Shown: positions 43,945 through 52,951, counted from the first letter of the stretch. The stretch: DNA of 64,000 nucleotides from Ramlibacter henchirensis (GCF_004682015.1 NZ_SMLM01000002.1:558001-622000), one strand, 5' to 3'. Numbers and translations: made by a program. The notes: generated by a model from the letters alone, not told the origin.

Positions 43945-44837
43945 TTCGCAGGCGTGTAGAGGTTGACGATGGACGCGGTGTCGCTCATGCCGTGGCCGCG
44001 CTCCTCCACGTACTCGGTGTAGCGGCTGGTGGCCAGCTCCACCATCGGCAGCTCCAGCCCCAGGCCGCGGGCGAACGCCTGCACCGCCTTCAGGTCCTTG
44101 AGCAGCTGCCGCGCGTAGCTGCGCGGCGGATCGAACGCGCGCGCCTGCATCTGCGGATAAAGCTGCTGCAGCAGCGTGCTGTCGGCATGGCCGCCCGCCA
44201 GGCAGCGGGGCAGCTGGTCGGCCGCGATGCCCGCCTGCTCGGCCAGGCGCAGCGCTTCGGCCATCACCACGTAGCCGGCGCCGACGATGGCCTGGTTGAT
44301 CATCTTGGCGGTCTGGCCCGCGCCCACCGGACCCATCAGCGTGAAGTTGGCGGCGAGGTCGTCCATCGCCGGCTTGACGACGGCGACGTCCTCCGCCGCG
44401 CCGCCCGCCATCACGGTGAGGGTGCCGGCGCGCGAAGCGAGCGGCCCGCCGGACACCGGCGCATCGATCCAGCGCATGCCGCTCGCGGCGTGGAGCTCGG
44501 CTGCCATCGCGCGGGTGCGGGCGGGATCGATGGTCGAGTGGTCCACCAGCACCTTGCCGGGGCCGGCCGACCTGGCGACGCCCTGCGGACCGAACACCAC
44601 GTCATGGACGGCATCGGTGTGCAGGACGCACAGGATCACGATGTCGCTGGCGGCGGTGACGGCGGCCGGCGTCTCCGCGGCCACCGCGCCTTCGGCCACC
44701 AGCGGTGGAATGCGCTCCGGCTCCAGGTTCCAGACGGTCACGCCCCAGCCCTGCTCCAGCAGCCGCTGTGTCATCGCGGTGCCCATCAGGCCGAGCCCGA
44801 TGAACCCGAGCCGCGGCCGCGGTGCGGTGCCTGCCAT
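43941..44837 (-). CDS. 3-hydroxyisobutyrate dehydrogenase-family oxidoreductase
   Basis: 298 residues from an ATG at 44837 with AGGAG upstream; a start 39 bp earlier is less likely. Rossmann motif GFIGLGLMG, substrate-binding DAPVSGG and catalytic lysine in GQTAKMINQ. The beta-hydroxyacid dehydrogenase family oxidises 3-hydroxy acids such as 3-hydroxyisobutyrate, tartronate semialdehyde and L-threonate-type compounds with NAD(P). It is the first gene of the ABC-transporter/lactonase operon, immediately downstream of the repeated operator region at 44891-44986. It could oxidise an intermediate of the sugar-acid pathway. Confidence 0.9.
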   Translation of the reverse strand: MAGTAPRPRLGFIGLGLMGTAMTQRLLEQGWGVTVWNLEPERIPPLVAEGAVAAETPAAVTAASDIVILCVLHTDAVHDVVFGPQGVARSAGPGKVLVDHSTIDPARTRAMAAELHAASGMRWIDAPVSGGPLASRAGTLTVMAGGAAEDVAVVKPAMDDLAANFTLMGPVGAGQTAKMINQAIVGAGYVVMAEALRLAEQAGIAADQLPRCLAGGHADSTLLQQLYPQMQARAFDPPRSYARQLLKDLKAVQAFARGLGLELPMVELATSRYTEYVEERGHGMSDTASIVNLYTPAK

Positions 44838-44890
44838 ACGCTTGTCTCCTGTTTCGCTTGTCGAAAAGCAGGGCAAGAGTAGGGACGCAA

Positions 44891-44986
44891 CCGATCCCGG
44901 TCCAATCGTCTATTGCGATGATCCGATCCCGGTTTCGGGATCGCTGGAGGCGGGAAAACCCGCGGAGGCGCGACCGATCCCGGTCC
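44891..44986 (-). promoter_or_regulatory. Operator-rich promoter region of the ABC-transporter/sugar-acid operon
   Basis: The 114-bp intergenic region holds CCGATCCCGGTCC twice exactly (44891-44903 and 44974-44986). A shorter copy CCGATCCCGGT is at 44923-44933, and an inverted CGGGATCG at 44936-44943. Embedded at 44901-44943 is the 43-base segment shared with 38104-38146, including the dyad ATCG-N7-CGAT (44905-44919), a T-N11-A LysR box. Probably the binding site of the LysR at 38150. Confidence 0.6.
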
Positions 44987-44990
44987 GGTT

Positions 44991-45923
44991 TCAAGCTGCC
45001 TGGGCGTGCGCCTGCAGCACGGCCAGCACGTTCCGGGCAGCGCCGACGCCCATGTTGATGTACGCATCGCCCGTCACGCCGCCGATGTGCGGGCTGAGGA
45101 CGATGTCGGGCTCGCCGTGGAAGGGATGCGGCGCCGTCACGGGTTCCACGGCGAAGCTGTCCAGGCCGGCGCGGGCCACTTGTCCCGAGCGGACCGCCGC
45201 GAGCAGCGCCGCCTCGTCGATGAGCCCGCCGCGCGCGGTGTTCACCAGCATCACGCCGCGCCGGCAGGCCTGCAGCGTCTGCGCGTTCACCATCCCGCGG
45301 TTCTCGGCCGTCAGGGGACAGTGCAGCGAGATCGCGTCGGACTCGCGCCAGATCGTCTCGAGCTCCACCGGGCGGATGAACGCGGGCAGGTCCTGCGCGA
45401 AGGGATCGTGGCCGATCACCTTCATCCCCATCGCGTCGCACATGCGCGCGAAGCGTTGCCCGATGGCGCCCAGCCCGACCAGGCCGACGGTGCGGCCATG
45501 CAGCTCCACGCTCTTGTGGGTGGCCTTGTCCCAGTGGCCGGCGTGCATCCGCGCATTGAGCTGCACGACCGACTTGGCGCATGCGAGCAGCAGCGCCAGC
45601 GCCTGCTCGGCCACCGCGGCCGCGTTGGCGCCGACGGCGGCGCGCACCTCGATGCCGCGCGCCTTGGCGGCGTCCTTGTCGATGGTGTCCGTCCCGCTGC
45701 CGTGCTTGGAGATGACACGCAGCGAGGGCGCCGCATCCATCACGGCGGCCGGGATCCTCCCGTACCGGACGATGATCGCCACCGGGTCGTGCTTCTCACA
45801 GAGCGCCACGAGGTCGGATTCCTGCGGCGTCTTGCCCGCGTACACGACCTCGAAGTCCTTCAGCAGGTCCAGCGCCTGCGCGGCCAGATCGGCTCCGGTG
45901 ACGAGGATGGCGCTGCGGCTCAC
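44991..45923 (-). CDS. D-isomer-specific 2-hydroxyacid dehydrogenase
   Basis: 310 residues. NAD Rossmann motif GLVGLGAIGQR (147-157) with Asp173 for NAD preference, and the catalytic Arg231 (NTARGG), Glu260 and His279 (SPHIGG). It interconverts a D-2-hydroxy acid and a 2-oxo acid. The start is a GTG at 45923 overlapping the RraA-family stop (GTGA). With the RraA-type aldolase and a Bug receptor it suggests a pathway in which a 2-hydroxy diacid is imported, oxidised and cleaved. PGDH in serine synthesis is unlikely in this context. Confidence 0.91.
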   Translation of the reverse strand: MSRSAILVTGADLAAQALDLLKDFEVVYAGKTPQESDLVALCEKHDPVAIIVRYGRIPAAVMDAAPSLRVISKHGSGTDTIDKDAAKARGIEVRAAVGANAAAVAEQALALLLACAKSVVQLNARMHAGHWDKATHKSVELHGRTVGLVGLGAIGQRFARMCDAMGMKVIGHDPFAQDLPAFIRPVELETIWRESDAISLHCPLTAENRGMVNAQTLQACRRGVMLVNTARGGLIDEAALLAAVRSGQVARAGLDSFAVEPVTAPHPFHGEPDIVLSPHIGGVTGDAYINMGVGAARNVLAVLQAHAQAA

Positions 45924-46600
45924 AGCGTCTCCCCTTCCTTCAGCACGCCGGCCGTGCGCAGGGCGGCCGCCAGCCACGAGGCGCTGGTGTTGCCCTGCTT
46001 GATCTGCACGATCCGTGCGGTCTCGTCGGCCACCTTCTTGCGCGCCTGAACCAGCAGGCCTTCCACGCGCTCGCGTTCGATCACGACGATGCCGTCGGCG
46101 TCGGCCAGCACCAGGTCGCCGGAGCGCACCGTGATGCCGCCGCAGCTGACGGGATGACCGATGCGGCCGGGGACGTTCTTGGTCGGCCCGTTCGGGTTCG
46201 TGCCCACGGAGAAGACGGGATAGTCCATCTCGTCGATCTCCAGGCTGTCGCGCACCGCGCCGTCGATCACCACGCCCGCGATGCCCAGCTGCTGGCACGC
46301 GGTCATCATGATCGTGCCCATGAGCGCCGACGTCTGGTCGCCCTTGCCGTCGATCACGAGCACGTCGCCCGGCTTGGCCAGCGCGATGGCCGCATGGATC
46401 ATCAGGTTGTCGCCGGGGCGCACGTCGACGGTCAGCGCCGGGCCGGCGAGTTTCATGCGCGGGCGCAGTGCGGCGATGCGGCCATGCATGGCGCCGCGGC
46501 GGCCCGCGACGTCGGCCAGGATGGCGGCCTGGAACCCGGAGGCCTGCCTGACGAGCTCCGGAGAAACGCGTTCGAAATCGCGGACGATGTCGGTGGTCAT
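45920..46600 (-). CDS. RraA/HMG-aldolase family protein (4-hydroxy-4-methyl-2-oxoglutarate/CHA aldolase-like)
   Basis: 226 residues, the length of LigK/ProA-type class II aldolases. The metal and substrate motif RD-x2-E is present (VRDSLEID), preceded by the conserved GVVIDGA, which separates aldolase/oxaloacetate decarboxylase members from the RNase E inhibitor RraA. Such enzymes cleave 4-carboxy-4-hydroxy-2-oxoadipate or HMG to pyruvate plus a 2-oxo or keto diacid, the last step of protocatechuate 4,5-cleavage. The ring-cleavage genes here are 26 kb away, so a link is possible but unproven. Start ATG at 46600. Confidence 0.9.
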   Translation of the reverse strand: MTTDIVRDFERVSPELVRQASGFQAAILADVAGRRGAMHGRIAALRPRMKLAGPALTVDVRPGDNLMIHAAIALAKPGDVLVIDGKGDQTSALMGTIMMTACQQLGIAGVVIDGAVRDSLEIDEMDYPVFSVGTNPNGPTKNVPGRIGHPVSCGGITVRSGDLVLADADGIVVIERERVEGLLVQARKKVADETARIVQIKQGNTSASWLAAALRTAGVLKEGETL

Positions 46601-46614
46601 GACTGCCCTTCTCC

Positions 46615-47580
46615 TCAGTCGACCTTGGCGCCCGATTCCTTGACGATCTGTCCCCAGCGGGCGATGTCGTCTCGGATCAGCTTCGCGAAGTCTTCGGGGC
46701 TGCTGCCGGCCACGTCCGCGCCCTGGTCGCTCAGCTTCTTCTGCACGCCGGGATCCCTCAGGACCTTGTTGATGTCGGCGTTCAGCTTGGCGACGACGTC
46801 CTTGGGCAGGTTCGCGGGACCGAGGATGCCGAACCAGGTCACGGCCTCGAAGCCCTTGTACGTCTCGGCGATCGTCGGCACCTGGGGGAGGTCGTCCACG
46901 CGCTTGCTGGAGGTGACCGCGATCGGGCGCATCTTGCCGCTCTTGATGTGGCCGAGCAGCGTCGGGATGGAAGACACGTAGAGCTGCACCTGGCCGCTCA
47001 TCACGTCGGTGGCGCCCTGCGCGGCGCCCTTGTACGGCACGTGCGTCAGCTTGACGTCGGCGGTCCTCTGGAAAGACTCGGCTGCGAGGTGCGCGACGGT
47101 CCCGTTGCCGGACGTCGCGTAGTTGATGCTGCCGGGCTTGGCCCTGGCGCCGCTCACGATGTCGGCCAGGCTCTTGTAGGGGGAGTCGGCGCCGACCACG
47201 ATCACCAGCGGCGCGCTGGCCACCAGGCTCACCGGCGCCAGGTCCTTGACGGGGTCGTACGGCAGCTTGGAATAGAGCGTGGGGTTGATCGCCAGGTTGC
47301 TGGTCTGCCCCATCACCAGCGTGTAGCCATCGGCCGGGGACTTGGCCGCGGCGTCCACGCCCAGGTTGCCGCCGGAGCCGGGCTTGTTGTCCACCACGAA
47401 CCGGTAGCCGGAATCGGTCAGCTTGTTGGCGACTTCGCGCGTGATGAGGTCGGTGCCGCCGCCGGCCGGGAACGGAACGATCAGACGGACGGGCTTGCTG
47501 GGCCAGGCCTGGGCCTGCACGCCGCCGGTGAGCACGGCGCCGGCGGCGAAAGCGAACAGGAAACGGCGGGAAAGCTGCAT
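46615..47580 (-). CDS. Bug/TctC-family periplasmic substrate-binding protein
   Basis: 321 residues from an ATG at 47580 with GGAG upstream. The signal peptide (MQLSRRFLFAFAAGAVLTGG) ends near VQAQA. Canonical motifs PAGGGTDLITR, DNKPGSGG, ADGYT, HVPYKGA. First gene of the Bug-RraA-hydroxyacid dehydrogenase operon, divergent from an IclR regulator; the stop is 14 bp from the RraA-type start. It probably binds the dicarboxylate that those two enzymes degrade. Confidence 0.94.
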   Translation of the reverse strand: MQLSRRFLFAFAAGAVLTGGVQAQAWPSKPVRLIVPFPAGGGTDLITREVANKLTDSGYRFVVDNKPGSGGNLGVDAAAKSPADGYTLVMGQTSNLAINPTLYSKLPYDPVKDLAPVSLVASAPLVIVVGADSPYKSLADIVSGARAKPGSINYATSGNGTVAHLAAESFQRTADVKLTHVPYKGAAQGATDVMSGQVQLYVSSIPTLLGHIKSGKMRPIAVTSSKRVDDLPQVPTIAETYKGFEAVTWFGILGPANLPKDVVAKLNADINKVLRDPGVQKKLSDQGADVAGSSPEDFAKLIRDDIARWGQIVKESGAKVD

Positions 47581-47640
47581 GGGGTTGTCTCCGTTGAAAG
47601 GCGCACGAACAGCGCCCGATGGACAAACTGTAGGTCCGGG

Positions 47641-47670
47641 TTGCGCACAGTACAATGCCGTTTCACACAG
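47641..47670. promoter_or_regulatory. Candidate IclR operator: direct repeat
   Basis: TTGCGCACAG (47641-47650) and TTTCACACAG (47661-47670) are related decamers (8 of 10 bases equal) spaced exactly 20 bp, two helical turns, in the divergent region between the Bug operon and the IclR gene. A -10-like TACAAT lies between them. Confidence 0.4.
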
Positions 47671-47686
47671 TGGACCCTGGTGCAGG

Positions 47687-48442
47687 ATGCGCAACTCATC
47701 GACTGACGAGGCCGGCGAGCCGGCGGGCGGCGTGATCGCCGTAACGCGCGCGCTCTCCCTGATGGAGGCGTTCGAGGTGGGCGAATCCACCCTCACGCTC
47801 GCGGAGCTCAGTCGCCGCGCGGGGATGCACAAGACCACGGCCTTGCGCCTGGCGCGCACGCTGGCGCTCAGCCAGTACATGGTGCAGACCGAGGACGGGC
47901 AGTGGCGCCTCGGGCCGGCCGCGGGGTGGCTGGGTGCCCGCTACCAGGCCGGCTTCGACGTCAACAACGTGGTCGAACCCGCGCTGCACCAGCTGGTGAA
48001 GGAGACGGGTGAGAGCGCCTCCTTCTATGTGCGCGAGGGCGACATCCGCTCGTGTGTCGCGCGAGTGGAGGGCCCCCAGTCCGTCCGGCACAACGTGCGC
48101 ATCGGCGAGCGGCTGCCGCTGAACAAGGGCGCGCCCGGCCGCGTCATCCTCGCCTTCAGCGGCGCCAAGGGCGAGCCGTACGAGGGCATCCGGGAGCGGG
48201 GCTACCACGTCTCGACGGGCGAGCGCGAAGCCGAAGTGTCGAGCGTGGCTGCGCCTGTCTTCGGCTTGAACTGGCGGCTGCTCGGGTCGATGTGCATCTC
48301 CGGGCCGAGTTCGCGCCTCACGAAGGCGAAGCTGGAGAAGCACGCGAAAAGCGTGATCCGTGCCGCCAACCAGTTGTCCTATGCGCTCGCGGGCAGCCGG
48401 TCGGCCGCCACGCCGGCAGCGGTTTCACGGTGGCACCCGTGA
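47687..48442 (+). CDS. IclR-family transcriptional regulator
   Basis: 251 residues. IclR winged helix at about 15-75 (LAELSRRAGMHKTTALRLARTL) and effector domain at about 85-245 with LPLNKGAPGRVILAF. It is divergent from the Bug-RraA-dehydrogenase operon, which it probably controls. I use the ATG at 47687; the open frame upstream runs through the operator region. The ribosome-binding site is weak. Confidence 0.92.
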   Translation: MRNSSTDEAGEPAGGVIAVTRALSLMEAFEVGESTLTLAELSRRAGMHKTTALRLARTLALSQYMVQTEDGQWRLGPAAGWLGARYQAGFDVNNVVEPALHQLVKETGESASFYVREGDIRSCVARVEGPQSVRHNVRIGERLPLNKGAPGRVILAFSGAKGEPYEGIRERGYHVSTGEREAEVSSVAAPVFGLNWRLLGSMCISGPSSRLTKAKLEKHAKSVIRAANQLSYALAGSRSAATPAAVSRWHP

Positions 48443-48482
48443 CGGCCACGGGGGCCGCCACGAGCACTCCTGCAGCTTACGT

Positions 48483-49451
48483 TCAGGCCGCGAGCGGCAT
48501 CTCGATCTCGTTCGCCGCCGGAACCGCATAGGTCAGAGGCGCGAGCGCGGTCTCGATGCGCTGGCGCTGCTCGTCGCCGATCAGGCCGAACAGCACCTGG
48601 CGGAAGCGCGGCTCCATGGCCCCTGAGACGATGTACTGCCACCGGTAGGCCTTGAGCATCTTCTCGCCGATCTGCTGGCGCTGCGAATCCGTGAACGTCG
48701 CTGCCGCCACGCTGGTGAAGTAGGCGGCGTCGGCGGCGGCCTGGCCCTGCAGGATGCCGTCGATCGCGCCCACCAGTTCGATCAGCTCGCCGACCGCGGC
48801 GGCGCGCTGAGCAGGGTCCAGCCGGGCGTCCTCGCGCCGCAGCTCCATCTCGTCGAGGATGGCGTGCTGCGACTCCTCGCGCCAGTGGAACAGGAACACG
48901 TCCTTCCACAGCTCCGACAGTCCCACCTGCGGCCCGATGCTGGCGCGGTAGTGGGCCTGCGACATCAGCTCGATGTTCAGCGTCAGCGCCAGCACGGCCC
49001 AGGTGCTTTTGCCCAGCACCACGTGCGCGACTTCGTTGGGGGCCGCCGTCTGCACATGGCCGGCGGGCATGTCCTGCGCCATCTGCGTCTCGAGCCTGCG
49101 GAACAGCTCCTGGTGCTTGATCTCCTCGTCATTCATTCGCACCATGGCCTCGAGCGCGACCTGGTCCCCGAAGACGTGATCGCGGCTGACGTCCAGCACC
49201 TTGGCGCTGATGAAGCGCTCGACCAGCCCGAACATGTACGAATAGGTCCGGCCCTGCACCTGGCTGAGCAGCCGCGCGTCGGCCGGGCTCAGGAAGGGCA
49301 GCTCCGGGGCCAGCGACAGGCCGTCGGGCATGAAGGTCTTGTCGTAGTCGAAGCGGCGGCCGCGGATGACGTCGCGCTCGATCTCCCAGCGCACGCGCTT
49401 GGAAACCTCGATGACCCGCGCATAGCGCTCGGTGGTGGTGGGGGCGTTCAT
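48483..49451 (-). CDS. Ferritin-like diiron protein of unknown function
   Basis: 322 residues, mostly helical. A complete diiron carboxylate set can be read: Glu78 (GLVERF), Glu110-x-x-His113 (DEEIKHQE), Glu161 (NIELMSQ) and Glu193-x-x-His196 (REESQHAIL). This spacing is that of ferritin-like oxygenases, so it may be an O2-activating enzyme, for instance an N-oxygenase or desaturase-like enzyme; I do not recognise a characterised homologue. The start ATG at 49451 has AAGGAAAG upstream. It is transcribed alone, divergent from the DUF938 gene. Confidence 0.82.
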   Translation of the reverse strand: MNAPTTTERYARVIEVSKRVRWEIERDVIRGRRFDYDKTFMPDGLSLAPELPFLSPADARLLSQVQGRTYSYMFGLVERFISAKVLDVSRDHVFGDQVALEAMVRMNDEEIKHQELFRRLETQMAQDMPAGHVQTAAPNEVAHVVLGKSTWAVLALTLNIELMSQAHYRASIGPQVGLSELWKDVFLFHWREESQHAILDEMELRREDARLDPAQRAAAVGELIELVGAIDGILQGQAAADAAYFTSVAAATFTDSQRQQIGEKMLKAYRWQYIVSGAMEPRFRQVLFGLIGDEQRQRIETALAPLTYAVPAANEIEMPLAA

Positions 49452-49531
49452 GGTGCTTTCCTTTCGAAAGTCCTGGAGGTTGCGGCCCGCACTCGCCATG
49501 AGGCGGGCCGGGATGCAGTCTGGGAAGCGCC

Positions 49532-49599
49532 GGTAACGCGCAGGCGTCCGGCGACGCACGGTGTGTAGTGATTCCGTTGTCGCGAGGGCGCGCGTTACC
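49532..49599. promoter_or_regulatory. Long inverted repeat in the diiron/DUF938 intergenic region
   Basis: GGTAACGCGC (49532-49541) and GCGCGTTACC (49590-49599) are exact inverted arms of 10 bp separated by 48 bp, in the 231-bp divergent intergenic region. Candidate regulator half-sites looping across both promoters; no regulator gene is adjacent. Confidence 0.35.
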
Positions 49600-49682
49600 T
49601 GCCGGTGACGCAGCGGAAACACGCGCGCGCCTGCCCCTTCAGTTCCCGCCGGTGTACGCTGAAGCGGCGACTGAGAACACGG

Positions 49683-50381
49683 ATGCCGGACCTTCCCTAC
49701 AGCATCGCCGCCGATCGCAACAAGGAGCCCATCCTCGCGGTCCTGCGGCAACTCCTGGGCGCGAGTGGCACGGCCCTGGAGATCGCGTCCGGAACGGGAC
49801 AGCATGCCGCCTTCTTCGCGAGCGTGCTCGAAGGCTGGGACTGGCAGCCCACCGAAGCGGATCCGCAGCTGCTGCCCGCGATCGCCCTGCGCGTCGCGCA
49901 AGCCGGCCTCGCGAATGTCCGTCCGCCGTTGTTGCTCGACGTGATGGCACCCCACTGGCCTTCAGCGTCTGCGCCTTTCCCGCATCGCTTCGATGCCGTC
50001 TATTGCGCCAACATGCTTCACATCTCGCCGTGGAGCACCTGTGCTGCGCTCATGAGCGGCGCCGCGCGGCACCTGGTCGAAGGCGGGGAGCTGGTCACCT
50101 ACGGTCCGTACTTCGAAGAAGGTTGTGCGGCGGCGCCCAGCAACCTGGCCTTCGATGCAAGCCTGCGGGCACGCGATCCGGCCTGGGGCATCCGGCGCGT
50201 GTCCGACGTGTCGGCACAAGCCCAGCGGGCCGGCCTGGTGCTGCTGGAGCGCCATGCGATGCCCGCAAACAACCTGCTCCTGGTCTTCCGCAAGGGTGCC
50301 CGGACTTTGCTCAACCGTGCCGCATCCAGCCAGCACGAAGCACCGTCCGGTGCGGAACCAGCAAATGGGGCGCCGCGCTGA
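49683..50381 (+). CDS. DUF938 family SAM-dependent methyltransferase-like protein
   Basis: 232 residues from an ATG at 49683. The SAM-binding glycine motif is ALEIASGTGQHAAFFA (about 30-45), followed by the family-specific WQPTEADP and NMLHISPW segments of DUF938. Members are class I methyltransferase folds without an established substrate. The C-terminal 25 residues are low-complexity. The gene is 122 bp upstream of the sugar ABC transporter but a functional link is not evident. Confidence 0.88.
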   Translation: MPDLPYSIAADRNKEPILAVLRQLLGASGTALEIASGTGQHAAFFASVLEGWDWQPTEADPQLLPAIALRVAQAGLANVRPPLLLDVMAPHWPSASAPFPHRFDAVYCANMLHISPWSTCAALMSGAARHLVEGGELVTYGPYFEEGCAAAPSNLAFDASLRARDPAWGIRRVSDVSAQAQRAGLVLLERHAMPANNLLLVFRKGARTLLNRAASSQHEAPSGAEPANGAPR

Positions 50382-50503
50382 CGATCGTTCCTGCCGGTGC
50401 TCGGTGTTTCCCCGGTTGCGGGCAGCACCCCCGGCGGATTCTGATGGCGCGCCGGTGGTGCGGACCCAGGACGGGCCCGCGCCGGCCTACGCTCGGGGAG
50501 ACG

Positions 50504-51583
<1,080 letters not shown>

Positions 51584-51624
51584 GCACCATTCCCTTGCGC
51601 AACCCCACCAACGAAGGAGACACC

Positions 51625-52938
51625 ATGTCTGACAACCGTCGCAAGTTCCTGAAGAAAGCCTCCGCCGGCGCCGCCGCGGTGTCGGTGCCGATGCTTTGGC
51701 CGGGCGTCGCCCAGGCGCAGTGGAACAACCAGGCGGAAAAGGGCGCGAAGCTGCGCGTCCTGCGCTGGAAGCGCTTCGTGCAGGGCGACGAGGACGCCTA
51801 CATGGTCAACGTCAAGAAGTTCAGCGAGAAGTACGGCATCGACGTGCGCGTGGACAACGAGGGCTGGGAGGACGTGCGTCCCAAGGCGGCCGTGGCGGCC
51901 AACACCGGCGGCGGCCCCGACATCATCCTGTCGACCAACGACGACGCGAACCTGTACCCGGACAAGCTGCTCGACGTGACCGACCTGTCCGAGTACCTGG
52001 GCAAGAAGTACGGCGGCTGGTACCCCGGCGCGCAGGCCTACTGCCGGCCGGACGGCAAGAAGTGGATCGCCGTGCCGCTCGGCTGCGCCGGCTCGATGAT
52101 CGTCTACCGCCAGGGCATGGTGAAGGCCGCCGGCTTCGACGCTTTCCCCAAGAGCACCGACGACTTCCTGAAACTGTTCAAGGCCCTGAAGGAGAAGGGC
52201 ACCCCGGGCGGCATGGCGCTGGGCAACGCCACCGGCGACGGCCTGTGGTGCAACTGGCTGGTGTGGGCCTTCGGCGGCATGCTGGTCGACAAGAACAACA
52301 AGGTGGTGATCGACAGCCCCGAGACCGCCAAGGCGCTGGAGTACGGCAAGGAGCTGTACGCCACCTTCATCCCCGGCACGCTGTCGTGGCTGGACCCCAA
52401 CAACAACAAGGCGTTCCTGGACGGCCAGATCTCGGTGACCAACAACGGCATCTCGATCTACTACGCCGCCAAGAACTCGCAGGAAGCCAAGGTCAAGGAG
52501 ATGGCCTCTGACATCCAGCATGCCACGTACCCCGTCGGTCCGGTCGGCCAGCCGACCGAGTCGCACCTGTTCTTCAACCAGATGATCTTCAAGTACAGCA
52601 AGTACCCGAAGGCGGCCAAGGAGTTCCTGCGCTTCATGATGGAGCAGGAGCAGTTCGAGCCCTGGCTGACGGGCGCTGGCGGCTACGTGGCGCCCCCGCT
52701 GGAGGCCTACACCAAGATCCCGGTGTGGACCGCCGACCCGAAGAACACGCCCTACCGCGACGCCGTGAAGAACATGCGTCCCGCGGGCTATGCCGGCAGG
52801 CTGGGCTACGCGTCCGCCGGCGCGGGTGCGGACTTCATCATCGTCAACATGGTGGCCGAAGCCGTCAGCGGCTCCAAGTCGCCGAAGGAAGCGATGCAAC
52901 GGGCGCAGCAGCGTGCCGAGCGCTATTACAAGCTCTGA
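51625..52938 (+). CDS. ABC transporter extracellular sugar-binding protein (family 1)
   Basis: 437 residues from an ATG at 51625 preceded by AAGGAG. The Tat signal SDNRRKFLKKASAGA leads to a cleavage region VAQAQW, so it is likely exported folded. The mature part is a family 1 solute-binding protein (GGGPDIILSTNDD near the N-domain, NWLVWAFGG in the middle). The ligand is probably a mono- or oligosaccharide or polyol; no catabolic gene in the operon reveals which. It is the second gene of the four-gene transporter operon. Confidence 0.92.
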   Translation: MSDNRRKFLKKASAGAAAVSVPMLWPGVAQAQWNNQAEKGAKLRVLRWKRFVQGDEDAYMVNVKKFSEKYGIDVRVDNEGWEDVRPKAAVAANTGGGPDIILSTNDDANLYPDKLLDVTDLSEYLGKKYGGWYPGAQAYCRPDGKKWIAVPLGCAGSMIVYRQGMVKAAGFDAFPKSTDDFLKLFKALKEKGTPGGMALGNATGDGLWCNWLVWAFGGMLVDKNNKVVIDSPETAKALEYGKELYATFIPGTLSWLDPNNNKAFLDGQISVTNNGISIYYAAKNSQEAKVKEMASDIQHATYPVGPVGQPTESHLFFNQMIFKYSKYPKAAKEFLRFMMEQEQFEPWLTGAGGYVAPPLEAYTKIPVWTADPKNTPYRDAVKNMRPAGYAGRLGYASAGAGADFIIVNMVAEAVSGSKSPKEAMQRAQQRAERYYKL

Positions 52939-52951
52939 GGCCCGGCCCGCC

